Assembly (NCBI GenBank): GCA_000531095.1
Contig: HG799467.1
Span: 208,536 to 272,535 of the forward strand
Reading direction: 5' to 3'
Source of the DNA: Gemmata massiliana
GTDB lineage: Bacteria; Planctomycetota; Planctomycetia; Gemmatales; Gemmataceae
DNA: 64,000 bases
The translations under genes and the position numbers were made by a program. The notes under the pieces are model-generated. The model was not told where the DNA came from, did no database searches, and saw only the letters and a program-made list of their open reading frames with translations. Positions 34,456-44,079 of this stretch are shown piece by piece (the first letter of the stretch is position 1; each line of letters starts with the position of its first letter).

Positions 34456-35871
34456 ATGCGCGCGGAATTCCGACAGGTCGTGATTGCATCTGTGGGGCTA
34501 TTGCTCTCCGGGGCACTCGCGATCGGACAACTTCCCACAACGACGGCGCCCGTTCCGAACCCGGGGCCGACTGTGACTGAGCCGTCGGCCCCGGAAGCAA
34601 CAGCGCCCGTTGTTCCCGAACCTACCGGGGAAGCGGCAGCGGCACCCGAAAACCCATACGCCGGTGACCTGAGAACGCGCCTTCGTGCGCTCGGGGATCC
34701 CCTCGGGCTGCGCTCGCGAGCGGCCGACCGCGGGATCACGTTCGACTTGTTCGCGACTCAGTTCTACCAGGGCATTGCCAGCGGGGGACAGGAGCGAACG
34801 TTCCCCTTTGGTGGGAAGATCGACTACCTGCTCAACATTGACGGCCAGAAACTCGGCCTGTGGCAAGGGCTCTTTGTGAACCTGCACGCCGAGACGCGCT
34901 ACGGCCGGTCCACGAACGAAATCGACGGCTTGATCGCGCCGAGTAACCTCCCTCTCAATTTCCCCCGAGAGGACGCGAACATTACCTCGATTACCGGGTT
35001 GAAGTTGACCCAGGCGCTGTCCGAATCGTTCGCACTGTACGCCGGGAAAATCAACACCCTCGACGAGTACCCGCTGCGGTACAGCCCCGGTTTGGGCAGC
35101 AATAAACCGGGGCTGGGTGGGTTCTTGAACACGTCGCTCGTGTTCAATCCGATTGCGGCGCGCACGATCCCCTACGCCGCGGCCGGTGCCGGGTTCGCGG
35201 TTTTGCGCGAGGGCGAACCGCTGTTCACGCTCTCCGTGTTCGACCCCGAGGAGCGGGCGACCAGTGACCTCTCCGGGTTGTACAACCGGGGCGTCGTCCT
35301 CGTACCCGATTTGGTCTTACGGACCCAGTTCCTGGGGCGCCCCGGCGTGTACAACTTCGGCGGTACGTACAGCAGTGCCAAATACCGCTCGTTCGACCCG
35401 GCCGCGTACCTGAACATTCCGTTCATTCGCTCGGCGGTTGCTCGTACCAACACGGCCCCACAGGAAACCGGTTCGTGGTCACTGTACGCGAACTTTTACC
35501 AATCGCTTTGGGCTGATCAGTGCGACAACAAGAGAAATTGGGGCCTGTTTGGTCAGTTCGGGCTCTCGGACGGGAACCCGAACCCGGTCCGGTTCGTGGC
35601 CAACGGTGGTATCGGCGGGCACAGCATGATCCCGGGGCGCAAACTCGACACGTTCGGGATCGGGTACTTCTATCTCGGGCTGAGTGACAACTTTAAGTCG
35701 CTTGCGCGGCCACTTCAGCCCCAACGGGACGAGTACGGGGTGGAGCTCTTCTACAACATCGCCATTACCCCGTGGGCCCGGTTGACGACCGACCTCCAGA
35801 TCGCGCGCCCGAGCACGATCGGGGTCGACACGGCGATCATCCCGGGGCTCCGCTTTCAACTGCTGTTCTAG
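34456..35871 (+). CDS. OprB-family carbohydrate-selective porin
   Basis: 471 residues. Signal peptide (about 1-25), then a Pro/Ala-rich linker (about 25-65), then the OprB barrel: RLRALGDPLGLRSRAADRGI, LLNIDGQKLGLWQGLFVNLH, ALYAGKINTLDE, and closing AIIPGLRFQLLF with the terminal Phe of outer-membrane beta-barrels. GGAGGA 5 bases before ATG 34456 decides the start; the frame extends 34 codons further upstream without a site. A 16-strand porin in the outer membrane implies sugar or small solute uptake. Stands right of a decayed transposon region. Confidence 0.88.
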   Translation: MRAEFRQVVIASVGLLLSGALAIGQLPTTTAPVPNPGPTVTEPSAPEATAPVVPEPTGEAAAAPENPYAGDLRTRLRALGDPLGLRSRAADRGITFDLFATQFYQGIASGGQERTFPFGGKIDYLLNIDGQKLGLWQGLFVNLHAETRYGRSTNEIDGLIAPSNLPLNFPREDANITSITGLKLTQALSESFALYAGKINTLDEYPLRYSPGLGSNKPGLGGFLNTSLVFNPIAARTIPYAAAGAGFAVLREGEPLFTLSVFDPEERATSDLSGLYNRGVVLVPDLVLRTQFLGRPGVYNFGGTYSSAKYRSFDPAAYLNIPFIRSAVARTNTAPQETGSWSLYANFYQSLWADQCDNKRNWGLFGQFGLSDGNPNPVRFVANGGIGGHSMIPGRKLDTFGIGYFYLGLSDNFKSLARPLQPQRDEYGVELFYNIAITPWARLTTDLQIARPSTIGVDTAIIPGLRFQLLF

Positions 35872-35977
35872 TCCGGTTCGATTTGAGACCGGTATTCCTC
35901 TCAACCGGGAGACCGCATTCGCCGATTGTAATAGTTGGTGCAATTGCTCCGCTGTGGGCGCGGCTCTGGGCGAGCGT

Positions 35978-37217
35978 ATGCGAGCCGCCATCGCACGAAC
36001 TATTCCGGCACTGGTCGCCGTGCTCGCGGCCTTACCGGGGTGCTCTTTCGGCCCCAAGGCGCTCGAGCGAACCCACGGCAAGTACGCGACTGCCGTTCAG
36101 CGCGTGGAAGAGGAACAGTTCCTCAAAAACGTCGTCCGGCTCCGGTACGCTGAGGCCCCGCGGAACCTCGATGTGGCTGCTATTGCGGCCCAGTACGAGT
36201 TCACCGCCGGGACCGAGGCGCGCCCTTTCTTTTCCACCGAAGCGCCCGGGAACCCGTTCCGCAGTTTCGCCTCGGTCCTCCCGTTCGCCTCCATTGAGGG
36301 GTCGAATCGTCCGACGGTCAGCCTCGATCCCCAGGACGATGCGTCCACCATCCGCCAGTTTCTGACCCCTATTTCGGACGAAACGCTCGTCTTTCTGACC
36401 CAGTCCGGGTGGCCCGTGTCGAGTATCGTCCGCATCTGGGCCGACCGAATTAATGGGGTACCGAACTGGGTTCCGGCCAGTGGCCCGCCACGGGATGTAC
36501 CACCGGACTTCCAGCGGTTCCGGCGGGCGGCCGGGTTGCTCCAAGTCGTCCAGGACCGGGAGTGGGGGTCCATCAAAGCCGAAGATCGAACGACGGAACT
36601 GAGCGACCCGTTACCGGCCAACGCCGTGAATAGTTCGTCCGTCACCCAGGCGGCCAAAGACGGGTTCGAGTACCGCCGCAAGGGAGACGAGTGGGTGCTA
36701 ACGGGAGCGCAGGCTCGTGTTTCAGGTGAACCCGAACGGGCGCGGGGCGCCCGAACTTGCGGAACTGGAAGGGTTACTCAACCTGAATGCGAGCGGGGAT
36801 CGGTACGAGTTGGTTGTAGCGTCCGGAGTTCCGGACCCGGCGAAGAACCCGGTGGCCGGACGCGGCGTTCCGCCTCACCCCACGGTCCACGGCCCAGGCT
36901 CTGTTCTTCCTGGCGAACGGTGCAGACGTTCCGCAAGAACACGTGGCGCGCGGGCTGGTCCGGTTGCCGCCCGACGGGACCGCTCGACCGAGGCGGCGGA
37001 GGGCGTTTTCCGCGTCCACTCGTGTCCGGGGCACCCGCACAAGCCGCCACAATGCGCCTACGTCTCGGTGTGGTATCGTGACCACTGGTTCTACATCGAC
37101 GACCGCGATCTGGAGAGCAAGTCGACGCTGCTCTTGATGCTCCAACTTCGCCGGTTGGACTTTCAGCGGCAGCGGATCGGCAACGTGCCAGCGCTGACGC
37201 TCCCCGTTGGTCGGTAA
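35978..37217 (+). pseudogene. Planctomycete lipoprotein of unknown function, frameshifted
   Basis: Begins with a lipoprotein signal (AVLAALPGCSFGP, lipobox LPGC). The first frame (35978 to about 36711) is coherent: LKNVVRLRYAEAPRNLDVAA, then TPISDETLVFLTQSGWPVSS. The reading then shifts at about 36711 (to LVFQVNPNGRGAPELAELEG), at about 36862 (to STAQALFFLANGADVPQEHV) and at about 36985 (back to TEAAEGVFRVHS), ending with CAYVSVWYRDHWFYIDDRDL, then LLLMLQLRRLDFQ before the stop at 37217. The three-frame splice makes one sensible protein of about 410 residues, so it is a recently broken gene or contains sequencing indels. No family recognised. Confidence 0.75.
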
Positions 37218-37695
37218 CTGCTGTCTTCGGTCAGCGGATGCCCCATTGATCGCCCGGCCGTCACACTTTACTGCATCGAAACTCGGCGCCCGCTGTACCC
37301 GCCGATCACTTCTCGAACCCGAATACTCTTTTCCAATCTTTCTTCACGTCCACCACCGTCCAGGTTGATATTTCTTGCGATCGCTTTGGTAGCGCGGTCG
37401 CTCTACGTACTCGTGGTGGGTACTCGAATTCCGCACGCAGAACCTTGATTTTCTCGCACAGACGTGGTGGACGTGCTTTGGTTTGTGTGCCTACCGTGTG
37501 TATTTGCCGCAGGGCGTCTTGCTTGCCTCATATTGGATCGATCGGGCTGCTCGGGCGAAACGTGTGGTGCTTTTGGCGCTCACGGAGACTCCTGCCTGGG
37601 TAAAGGGGCGGGGTTGAATCGCGGAGCAGTGCGTCGGCTGGGGCGACGAGCGGTGCCTTTCGACTGTCACCGCTCGTCGACTCTGGCTGTCGGGC
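37218..37695. other. Intergenic gap with one hairpin
   Basis: 478 bases without a supported gene. A 12-base stem CGACGAGCGGTG (37644-37655) pairs with 37668-37679 just beyond the 3-prime end of dapA (minus strand). No U-tract follows in either direction, so it is a weak terminator candidate at best. The remainder is AT-richer and shows nothing recognisable. Confidence 0.45.
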
Positions 37696-38593
37696 TCACT
37701 TCAGCAAGCCGTAGTTCACGAGCGTCTGGCGCACCTTCGCTTCGCCGGCCGCGTCGATCGGGCACATCGGCAGGCGCATCTCGCCGTTGCCGCGCCCGAG
37801 GAGCTTTATCGCGGTCTTCAGCGGGATCGGGTTCGTCGCCACGCCGAGCATGTCGCGGCAGAGCGGGAACAGCTTCCGGTGCCACTGAAGTGCTTCGTCA
37901 AACTTACCCGCGGCGAACGCCTTTCACCAGCGCCATCATGTCGCGCGGGACGATGTTACCAACCACGCTCACCACGCCCTTGCCGCCGATGCTCATGAGC
38001 GGAAGCGTGAGGCTGTCATCGCCGCTCAAGATCGTGAGGTCGGTGAGGGCCGCGACCTGCGAGGCTTGGTCCAGGGAGCCGGTTGCTTCCTTCACGGCGA
38101 CGATCGTGGGGCACTTCTCGGCCATTCGCGCGAGCGTTTCGGGCAGGATGTTGCTCGCGGTGCGGCCCGGGATGTTGTAAACGACGATCGGGAGGTCGGT
38201 GGCTTCCGCGAGCGCGGCGAAGTGGCGGAAGTAGCCCTCTTGCGTCGGCTTGTTGTAGTACGGGCCGACTTGCAGCGTACCGTTCGCGCCGGCCTTCTTC
38301 GCGGCCTTCGTCATCCGGATCGCTTCGGAGGTCGAGTTCGATCCAGTGCCGGCCATGATCTTCGTGCGCCCGCGGGCACGCTCGCACACGAACGAGACCA
38401 CGCGCTCGTTCTCGTCGTGCGTGAGGGTCGGCGACTCACCGGTGGTGCCGCACGGCGCGAGCGCGTCGGTGCCCTGCTCGCAGTGCCAGTCCACGAGTTT
38501 GCCGAGTTCGTCCCAATCGACTTCGCCGTTCTTGAACGGGGTGATAATGGCGACGGTGACACCGGCGAACAACTCGCCGCGAGTGGCAGCCAT
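37696..38593 (-). CDS. dapA: 4-hydroxy-tetrahydrodipicolinate synthase, one-base frameshift
   Basis: Condenses pyruvate with aspartate semialdehyde, the first committed step of the lysine/diaminopimelate pathway. [20 protein letters not shown] opens the barrel. [18 protein letters not shown] is signature 1, [14 protein letters not shown] is the Tyr region, and the Schiff-base Lys is in [15 protein letters not shown]. The frame ends early at 37904, but removing one base near 37919-37921 restores [20 protein letters not shown] and continues to the natural end LVNYGLLK with stop at 37696. Full length would be about 298 residues. Either a sequencing indel or a new mutation in an essential gene. 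GAGG 8 bases before ATG 38593. Confidence 0.88.
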
Positions 38594-38706
38594 GACGAAC
38601 CTCGGCACGTTAGAAGGAGCTATTTCGTTAAGGAGTCAAGTTACGGAACGTTGCGGGGGCGATCAAGTTTGACCGAAGAGCACCCGGGGTTGAAACCCGG
38701 GTTCCG

Positions 38707-39381
38707 TTACGTGTTCTTCCGGGCCAACGTCAGCCCGTCGGCGAACGGCAGGAAACTGAGCGATACGCGGTCGTCGCTGTGGACCTTCTCGTTGAGTGCT
38801 CGGATCGCGAGCGTGTCCATGTCGGTCACGCTCAGATCGGCGGGTTTGCCGTCCCAAAGCGTGTTGTCGATCGCAATTAGTCCGCCGGGTCGGACCAGTT
38901 CCAGGCACCGCTCGTAGTAGACGTTGTAACTCGACTTGTCGGCGTCGATGAAGGCGTAGTCGAAGGTGCCCGCGTGCCCGTTGGCGAGCAGGTCCGCGAG
39001 TGACTGAGCGGCCGGAGCGATGCGGAACTCGACCTTGTTCGCCAACTCCGCGGCGGTCAGGTGCTTCTGCGCGATACCCGCATAAACGGCGCTGAGTTCG
39101 CAGCACACGAGCTTGCCGTCGGTCGGGAGCACGCTCGCGACCCACGCGGCTGAATACCCCGTGAACGTGCCGACTTCGAGACACTTCTTCGCGCCCATCA
39201 GTTGCACGAGCATCGCGAGGAGCGGCCCCTGTTCGGGGGCGATCTGCCACTCGCACTCCGGGAGCTGGGCGGTTTCTTCTCGGAGCGCGCGGAACGTATC
39301 AGGTTCTCGCAGCCCGATCGACAACACGTATTCGTAGAGCCGGTCGGTCATGGGCGTTGGGCGCACGAAGCTCGGCAACAT
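38707..39381 (-). CDS. SAM-dependent O-methyltransferase (class I, CCoAOMT type)
   Basis: 224 residues from ATG 39381 (GAGG 8 bases upstream); ATG 39351 is an alternative. Matches O-methyltransferase family 3: CEWQIAPEQGPLLAML, the SAM-binding CLEVGTFTGYSAAWVASVLP, the divalent-metal site FDYAFIDADKSSYNVYY and PGGLIAIDNTLWDGKPAD. It methylates a catechol-like hydroxyl; the physiological substrate in planctomycetes is unknown. Upstream of dapA on the same strand with a 113-base gap. Confidence 0.88.
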   Translation of the reverse strand: MLPSFVRPTPMTDRLYEYVLSIGLREPDTFRALREETAQLPECEWQIAPEQGPLLAMLVQLMGAKKCLEVGTFTGYSAAWVASVLPTDGKLVCCELSAVYAGIAQKHLTAAELANKVEFRIAPAAQSLADLLANGHAGTFDYAFIDADKSSYNVYYERCLELVRPGGLIAIDNTLWDGKPADLSVTDMDTLAIRALNEKVHSDDRVSLSFLPFADGLTLARKNT

Positions 39382-39495
39382 GTGAGAACCTCGGGGAATC
39401 GCGGCGCGGGCGTGGGGATAGTATAAACGCGGACGGGGCACGAACCGGTTGTCCGGTCCGCGCCCCGTGCTATTTGCTCGATTTCGTGGTCGGAA

Positions 39496-40206
39496 TCAGC
39501 GCCCGTCGGCGATGCCGTTGCTCGCCTTGTGGTCGACGTGCATTCGGGCAATTTCGATGGCGAGGTTCTCGATGAACTGGCCCTTGAAGGAGCTCTCGGA
39601 CACGGCGTCGGCCGAGCGCACCCCGGTGCGCGGGTACGAGAACGAGAGCGGGTACTTGTCCTTGGGCATCCCGTCCCCGGCCCCGACCTCGTACACGGTC
39701 ACCTGGATCTCGGCCCGGCCCTCGTAGATCTGGTTCTGGCTCCCGGGCTGGTACAGGCGCATCTTCTCCATCCAGATTTCCAGCACGAAGTCGGCACCGA
39801 GTTTCTGACCGATGTCGTCGGCGCTCATCTTCTTCCACGTCGGGTTCTGCATCTTGAACTTGTCGACCTGGGTCTGGGTCAGGATCTTCAGCTTGCGCTT
39901 GTCCTTGGTTTCTTTGGCCAGTTCGGGCATCTGGCGTGCGATCTTGTCGGCCAGTTCGTTGGCGATGGTCGCGAACTGCGGCGCGCTCCCGGGGGCTACC
40001 TGCGGGAGCAGGGCCACCACAACCTCGTCCTTGTCCTTTTTCGGGCCGTCCTTGGCGAATGTCAGTGGCGACGGGGCGGGCACCTTGTCGTCGCGTGCGA
40101 AGATGAACGCCGCGACGTTCAGCGGGCTGCACCCGATGGCCGCGACCGCGAAGACCGACCCCCACACCGCCCGGCGGGCCCACTTTCCGGCTTTGCTACG
40201 GTTCAT
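39496..40206 (-). CDS. Lipoprotein of unknown function
   Basis: 236 residues. N-terminal Arg/Lys segment, hydrophobic helix (about 13-25) and a lipobox ending in AAIGCSPLNV, so it is membrane-anchored and faces the periplasm. The body has a beta-rich central segment (VVVALLPQVAPGSAPQFATI), a Lys-rich helix (KETKDKRKLKILTQTQV) and the closing IENLAIEIARMHVDHKASNG. The pattern recalls outer-membrane assembly or peptidoglycan-linked lipoproteins, but no family is recognised. It is 114 bases past the O-methyltransferase gene. Confidence 0.7.
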   Translation of the reverse strand: MNRSKAGKWARRAVWGSVFAVAAIGCSPLNVAAFIFARDDKVPAPSPLTFAKDGPKKDKDEVVVALLPQVAPGSAPQFATIANELADKIARQMPELAKETKDKRKLKILTQTQVDKFKMQNPTWKKMSADDIGQKLGADFVLEIWMEKMRLYQPGSQNQIYEGRAEIQVTVYEVGAGDGMPKDKYPLSFSYPRTGVRSADAVSESSFKGQFIENLAIEIARMHVDHKASNGIADGR

Positions 40207-40332
40207 CCGTGAACCCCCCTTACAACAGAATTCGGCAACAGAATTCGGAAGACAGTATTCGGAGAACCGCGGGCAGAGTCGGCGCTTTGGGCGCTCCGCG
40301 CCCGTAGCCCGTCGATTTCTGCCCGCCGGTTC

Positions 40333-40902
40333 TTACCCCCAAATCAGCAGCACGCCCCAGCGTGCGAGCATAAGAAAAACAACGGCGCCGGTGACGCACG
40401 TAAAAATCAGTTCGCCGGCCCCTCGGCGCTTCGGGACGAAGAGCGGCTGCCCCCGCAGCCCGCTCGCCAGTGCCCACACTAAAGTCAGCGCCCAGATCAC
40501 GCAGATCGTGGTGCCCACCCAGTTCGCCCGGAGGGACGCGGACACGTCCCCGTGAACCAGGAGGGCGAAGCTCGTTGTCATCCCGCACGAGGGACACGGT
40601 TTGCCGGTCAGCACCGCGAAGTTGCACGGCGGCATCCCGAGCTGCGTGTGCGTGGACATCGTCCGCGGCGCGCCGTCCTCGTCGTAAGGATGGATGTAGG
40701 CCGCTGCCGCGAACACGGCCGTGAGCGCCGCCGCGAGTGACAGTAGCGCCGCCCGGACCACGCGCTTCAGCCGGGCCGCGTCTTCCGCGGGGCGAAGCAC
40801 CTTTGCCCGGGGCGGCCTCTCGTCGCGGGTGTTCGTATCGGGTTGTTCGGGGTGCACGCATAGCCTCCGACGGGTCGCGACGCAAGCGGACTTTCTCATC
40901 AC
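40333..40902 (-). CDS. DUF2752 membrane protein
   Basis: 189 residues. The DUF2752 signature is clear: THTQLGMPPCNFAVLTGKPC, followed by PSCGMTTSFALLVHGDVSAS, with the CPSCG cysteines. Three hydrophobic helices (about 50-72, 130-150, 165-185). An N-terminal Arg-rich cytoplasmic tail of about 45 residues may be over-called; starts further in are possible. Function unknown. Divergent from tilS with a 23-base gap. Confidence 0.8.
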   Translation of the reverse strand: MMRKSACVATRRRLCVHPEQPDTNTRDERPPRAKVLRPAEDAARLKRVVRAALLSLAAALTAVFAAAAYIHPYDEDGAPRTMSTHTQLGMPPCNFAVLTGKPCPSCGMTTSFALLVHGDVSASLRANWVGTTICVIWALTLVWALASGLRGQPLFVPKRRGAGELIFTCVTGAVVFLMLARWGVLLIWG

Positions 40903-40925
40903 CCGGGCGCGTGCCGGGATGATAT

Positions 40926-42267
40926 TTGGAATTCTACTCGGAGCGGGAACGTAGCGTGACGCGCGTGTTGCGGGCGGTACGGCGGTTTACGGCGAGTCGG
41001 CCGGGACCGGGCGTTGTGGCAGTTTCCGGTGGCGCGGACAGCGTGGCGCTCCTGTGTGCGCTGCGCGCGTGCGGCGCGGCTGTTGTCGTGGCGCACGTGA
41101 ACCACCGGCTCCGCGGAGAAGAGTCCGATGGCGACGAAACTTTCGTGCGCGAACTGTGCGCGGCGCTCGGCGCAGAGTGCTACGTTCGGAGCGCGGATGT
41201 AGCAGCCCTCGCGAGTGGGAGCAACCTCGAATCCACCGCGCGCCGGGTGCGGTACGAGTTCTTCGCGGAGGTGGCGCACGCGATCGGCGCGGCCTGGGCC
41301 GCGACCGCCCACACCGCCGATGACCAGGCCGAAACGGTGCTCCACCGACTGATTCGCGGCACGGGATTGCAGGGATTGCGGGGGATCGCGGCTGAGCGGA
41401 GGGCGGCAGAACCTACCCCCCCGCCCCCCTCCCTGAAGGGAAGGGGGAGCAAAGACAACCTAACCCCTAACCCCCTTCCCTAAGAAGGAAGGGGGAACAG
41501 AACCAAAAGCAGAAGCCGGCACATCGGAGACACTGGTTTTAAGCCCCTCTCCGTTTAGGGGAGGGGTTGGGGAGGGGTTACAGCCACAACCTCCCCCCCC
41601 GGCCCCCCTCCCTGAAGGGAATGGGGAGCAGGCGCGCGATCTCGCTGTGCTTGAGGCTACGTCGGCCGACGGTTCTTTCTCCCCCTTCCCTTCAGGGAGG
41701 GGGATGGGGGGGAGGTTCTGCCGGCAACTCCCTTCCCTTCAGGGAGGGGCGATTTCCGGGCTTTCCATCCTCCGCCCGCTCCTTACAGTTTCGCGCGTCG
41801 ATGTGCTGGCGTACCTCGCGGAGATCGATCAGCCGCACCGTACCGACAGCACGAATGCGGACACGAAGTTCACGCGCAATCGCATCCGGCACGAACTGTT
41901 GCCGTTGCTCAAAACATTTAACCCCGATGTCGTGTCCGCACTCACGCACCTCGCGGAGCACGCCACCGAAGCACACGAGGTGATTTCGTTCGCCGCGGCC
42001 GAGTTGCTCGCCCGAGCCGGGCGCCCCAGCGCCGCAAATGTGCGAATCCTCGACGCGAGTACGCTCGCCGGAGCACCGCGTGCCGTGACGCGGGCCGCGT
42101 TGCGATTGCTTTGGGAACGCGAGGGTTGGCCAATGAACGACATGACGTTTGATGCGTGGGAGCGCGCGGTCGAGGTTGCGTGTCGTAACGCCGGCGCCTG
42201 TGATTTTCCCGGTGGCATCAGCATGCGATCCGCGGGGCGGGTGGTTCAGATCGCGTCGCGAAAGTAA
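40926..42267 (+). pseudogene. tilS: tRNA(Ile)-lysidine synthase, interrupted by hairpin repeats
   Basis: TilS attaches lysine to C34 of tRNA-Ile(CAU) so that it reads AUA. The N-terminal part (40926-41407) is intact: ATP loop VVAVSGGADSVALLCALRAC, VVVAHVNHRLRGEESDGDE, and AHTADDQAETVLHRLIRGTG ending in LQGLRGIAAER. The C-terminal part reads LSILRPLLTVSRVDVLAYLA, TDSTNADTKFTRNRIRHELL and onward to the stop at 42267. Between them (41408-41755) lie about 350 bases of GC-rich hairpin repeats with a stop at 41481, and the two halves are in different frames (offset by one). A GTG at 41647 could restart the second half. Either a disrupted gene or a split enzyme. Confidence 0.85.
41408..41755. repeat. 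Array of six or so GC-rich hairpin repeats inside tilS
   Basis: Units begin near 41410, 41457, 41540, 41588, 41676 and 41727, each a C-run/G-run hairpin such as CCCCCTCCCTGAAGGGAAGG, with AACCTNCCCC edges in both orientations. The same family is found singly at 4464-4592 and 14695-14733. Spacing and orientation are irregular, which excludes a CRISPR array. The block separates the two halves of tilS. Confidence 0.85.
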
Positions 42268-42367
42268 AAGGTAAAAAGCAAAAGGGAAAATGGCGCCTGC
42301 GCCGCATCTGTGCTTCGTTTTACCTTTTGAATTTTGCCTTTTTACTTGTTGGAACCGGAGGTTCCTG

Positions 42368-43948
42368 ATGTTGCGTCCGATTCGCCGCGCGTTGCTGAGT
42401 GTGTCCGACAAGACTGGGCTTGTGGACTTCGCGCGCGAACTTGCTTCCAAGTACGGCGTCGAACTGATCGCCACCGGCGGAACCCGGAAGGCGCTGGCCG
42501 ATGCCGGTCTGCCGGTGAAGGACATCAGCGAACTGACGAAGTTCCCCGAAATCCTCGACGGGCGCGTGAAGACGCTCCACCCGGCGATCTACGCCGGGCT
42601 GCTGGCCAAGCGCGACAAGTCGGAGCACATGCAGACGCTCGTTGAGCACGCGCTGCCCGAAATCGACCTCGTGGTCTGCAACCTGTACCCGTTCGAGCAG
42701 ACCGTCGCGAAGCCCGGCGTGACCGAGGCCGAAGCGATCGAGAACATTGACATCGGTGGGCCGTGTATGGTCCGCGCGGCAGCGAAGAATTTCGCGAGCG
42801 TGACGATCATTGTGGACCCGGTTTCATACGGCCCTGTCCTGAAGGAACTCGGCCAGAACGCGGGCCAACTGAGTCGCGAAACGCGCCGGGAACTGGCGAG
42901 CGGGGCGTTTGCCCGGATCGCTGCTTACGACCACGCCATTGCGAACTACTTCCTGACGGGCGGGGCGCCGGGCGAAGTCAATTTCGACGACCCCGATGTT
43001 CTGCCGCTGCTGTTTATTCCCAACCAGAAGCTCCGGTACGGCGAGAACCCGCACCAGCGCGCCGCGTTCTACTCGGACGGCACCGCCGACCATCCCTGCG
43101 TCGCGACCGCGGAGCAGTTGCACGGCAAGGAACTCAGTTACAACAACATCCTCGACCTCGATTCGGCGCTGAACCTGGCGCGCGAGTTCGCGGCCCCGGC
43201 GTGCGTGGTGGTGAAGCACAACAACCCGTGCGGTGCGGCGACTGCCGGTAAACTTGCGGACGCTTTCGGGCTGGCCTGGGACGGTGACCCGCTCTCCGCG
43301 TTCGGCGGGATCATCGCGTTTAACCGGCCCGTCGATGTCGACACTGCCAGTGCCCTCATGGACCCGAAAGCCAAGCGGTTCATCGAGTGCGTCATCGCTC
43401 CGGACTACGAGCCATACGCGCTCGAAGGGCTCAGGAAGTGGAAGGAGAACGTTCGGCTCCTGAAGACGGGCGACCTGACCGGCTTCCCGAAGGGGCTCGA
43501 CTACCGCCGCGTGGACGGCGGGTTGCTCGTGCAGGCTCGCGACTACGGTGCGGACAAGCCCGATGCGTGGAAGGTCGTCACCAAGCGCAAACCCACGGAG
43601 GCCGAGTTCCACGCGCTGCACTTCTCGTGGTTCGTGTGCAAGCACGTGAAGTCGAACGCGATCGTGCTCGCTCGCGATACACAGGTCGTCGGCGTCGGAG
43701 CGGGGCAGATGTCGCGAGTTGTCTCGGTCGAGATCGCGGTGAAGAAGGCCGGCGAGAAGTCGAAGGGTTCAGTGCTGGCGTCGGACGCTTTCTTCCCGTT
43801 CCCGGACAACGTTCATGCCGCGGCCGCGGCCGGCGTGACCGCGATCATCCAACCGGGCGGGTCCGTGAAAGACCCGGACAGTATTGCCGCGTGCGACGAG
43901 CACGGGATCGCCATGCTGTTCACCGGCGTCCGGCACTTCCGACACTAA
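42368..43948 (+). CDS. purH: AICAR transformylase/IMP cyclohydrolase
   Basis: 526 residues, the normal length. Catalyses the last two steps of purine synthesis: formylation of AICAR, then closure to IMP. The N-terminal cyclohydrolase has [58 protein letters not shown]. The C-terminal transformylase has [42 protein letters not shown], then [15 protein letters not shown] is 7 bases before ATG 42368; the frame extends upstream to 42290 without a site. Follows the broken tilS on the same strand. Confidence 0.95.
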   Translation: MLRPIRRALLSVSDKTGLVDFARELASKYGVELIATGGTRKALADAGLPVKDISELTKFPEILDGRVKTLHPAIYAGLLAKRDKSEHMQTLVEHALPEIDLVVCNLYPFEQTVAKPGVTEAEAIENIDIGGPCMVRAAAKNFASVTIIVDPVSYGPVLKELGQNAGQLSRETRRELASGAFARIAAYDHAIANYFLTGGAPGEVNFDDPDVLPLLFIPNQKLRYGENPHQRAAFYSDGTADHPCVATAEQLHGKELSYNNILDLDSALNLAREFAAPACVVVKHNNPCGAATAGKLADAFGLAWDGDPLSAFGGIIAFNRPVDVDTASALMDPKAKRFIECVIAPDYEPYALEGLRKWKENVRLLKTGDLTGFPKGLDYRRVDGGLLVQARDYGADKPDAWKVVTKRKPTEAEFHALHFSWFVCKHVKSNAIVLARDTQVVGVGAGQMSRVVSVEIAVKKAGEKSKGSVLASDAFFPFPDNVHAAAAAGVTAIIQPGGSVKDPDSIAACDEHGIAMLFTGVRHFRH

Positions 43949-43960
43949 ACATCAAGGAAC

Positions 43961-44053
43961 AGAGCGGCCGCAGATCAACGCGGATGAAACGCGGATCAAA
44001 TCAAGAATTTTGTTTAGATCCGCGTTTCATCCGCGTTGATCTGCGGCCGCTCT
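43961..44053. terminator. 37-bp perfect inverted repeat, probable terminator
   Basis: Arms 43961-43997 and 44017-44053 are perfect reverse complements with a 19-base spacer. They begin AGAGCGGCCGCAGATCAACG and are followed by CTTTTATT on the plus strand. It lies 12 bases after purH and just before the M42 peptidase gene, so it can terminate purH transcription. The arm sequence looks like a dispersed element rather than a plain terminator. Confidence 0.8.
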
Positions 44054-44079
44054 CTTTTATTGGATTGGAGAGAGCAGAG

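Noticed and set aside
37464-38180. Plus-strand open frame covering the 3-prime end of dapA
   Set aside because: Antisense to dapA with Ser/Arg-rich translation; the first part lies in a gap with no start signals.
41408-41755. CRISPR-like array of short repeats inside tilS
   Set aside because: Units are self-complementary hairpins in both orientations with irregular spacing and no unique spacers; no cas genes nearby.
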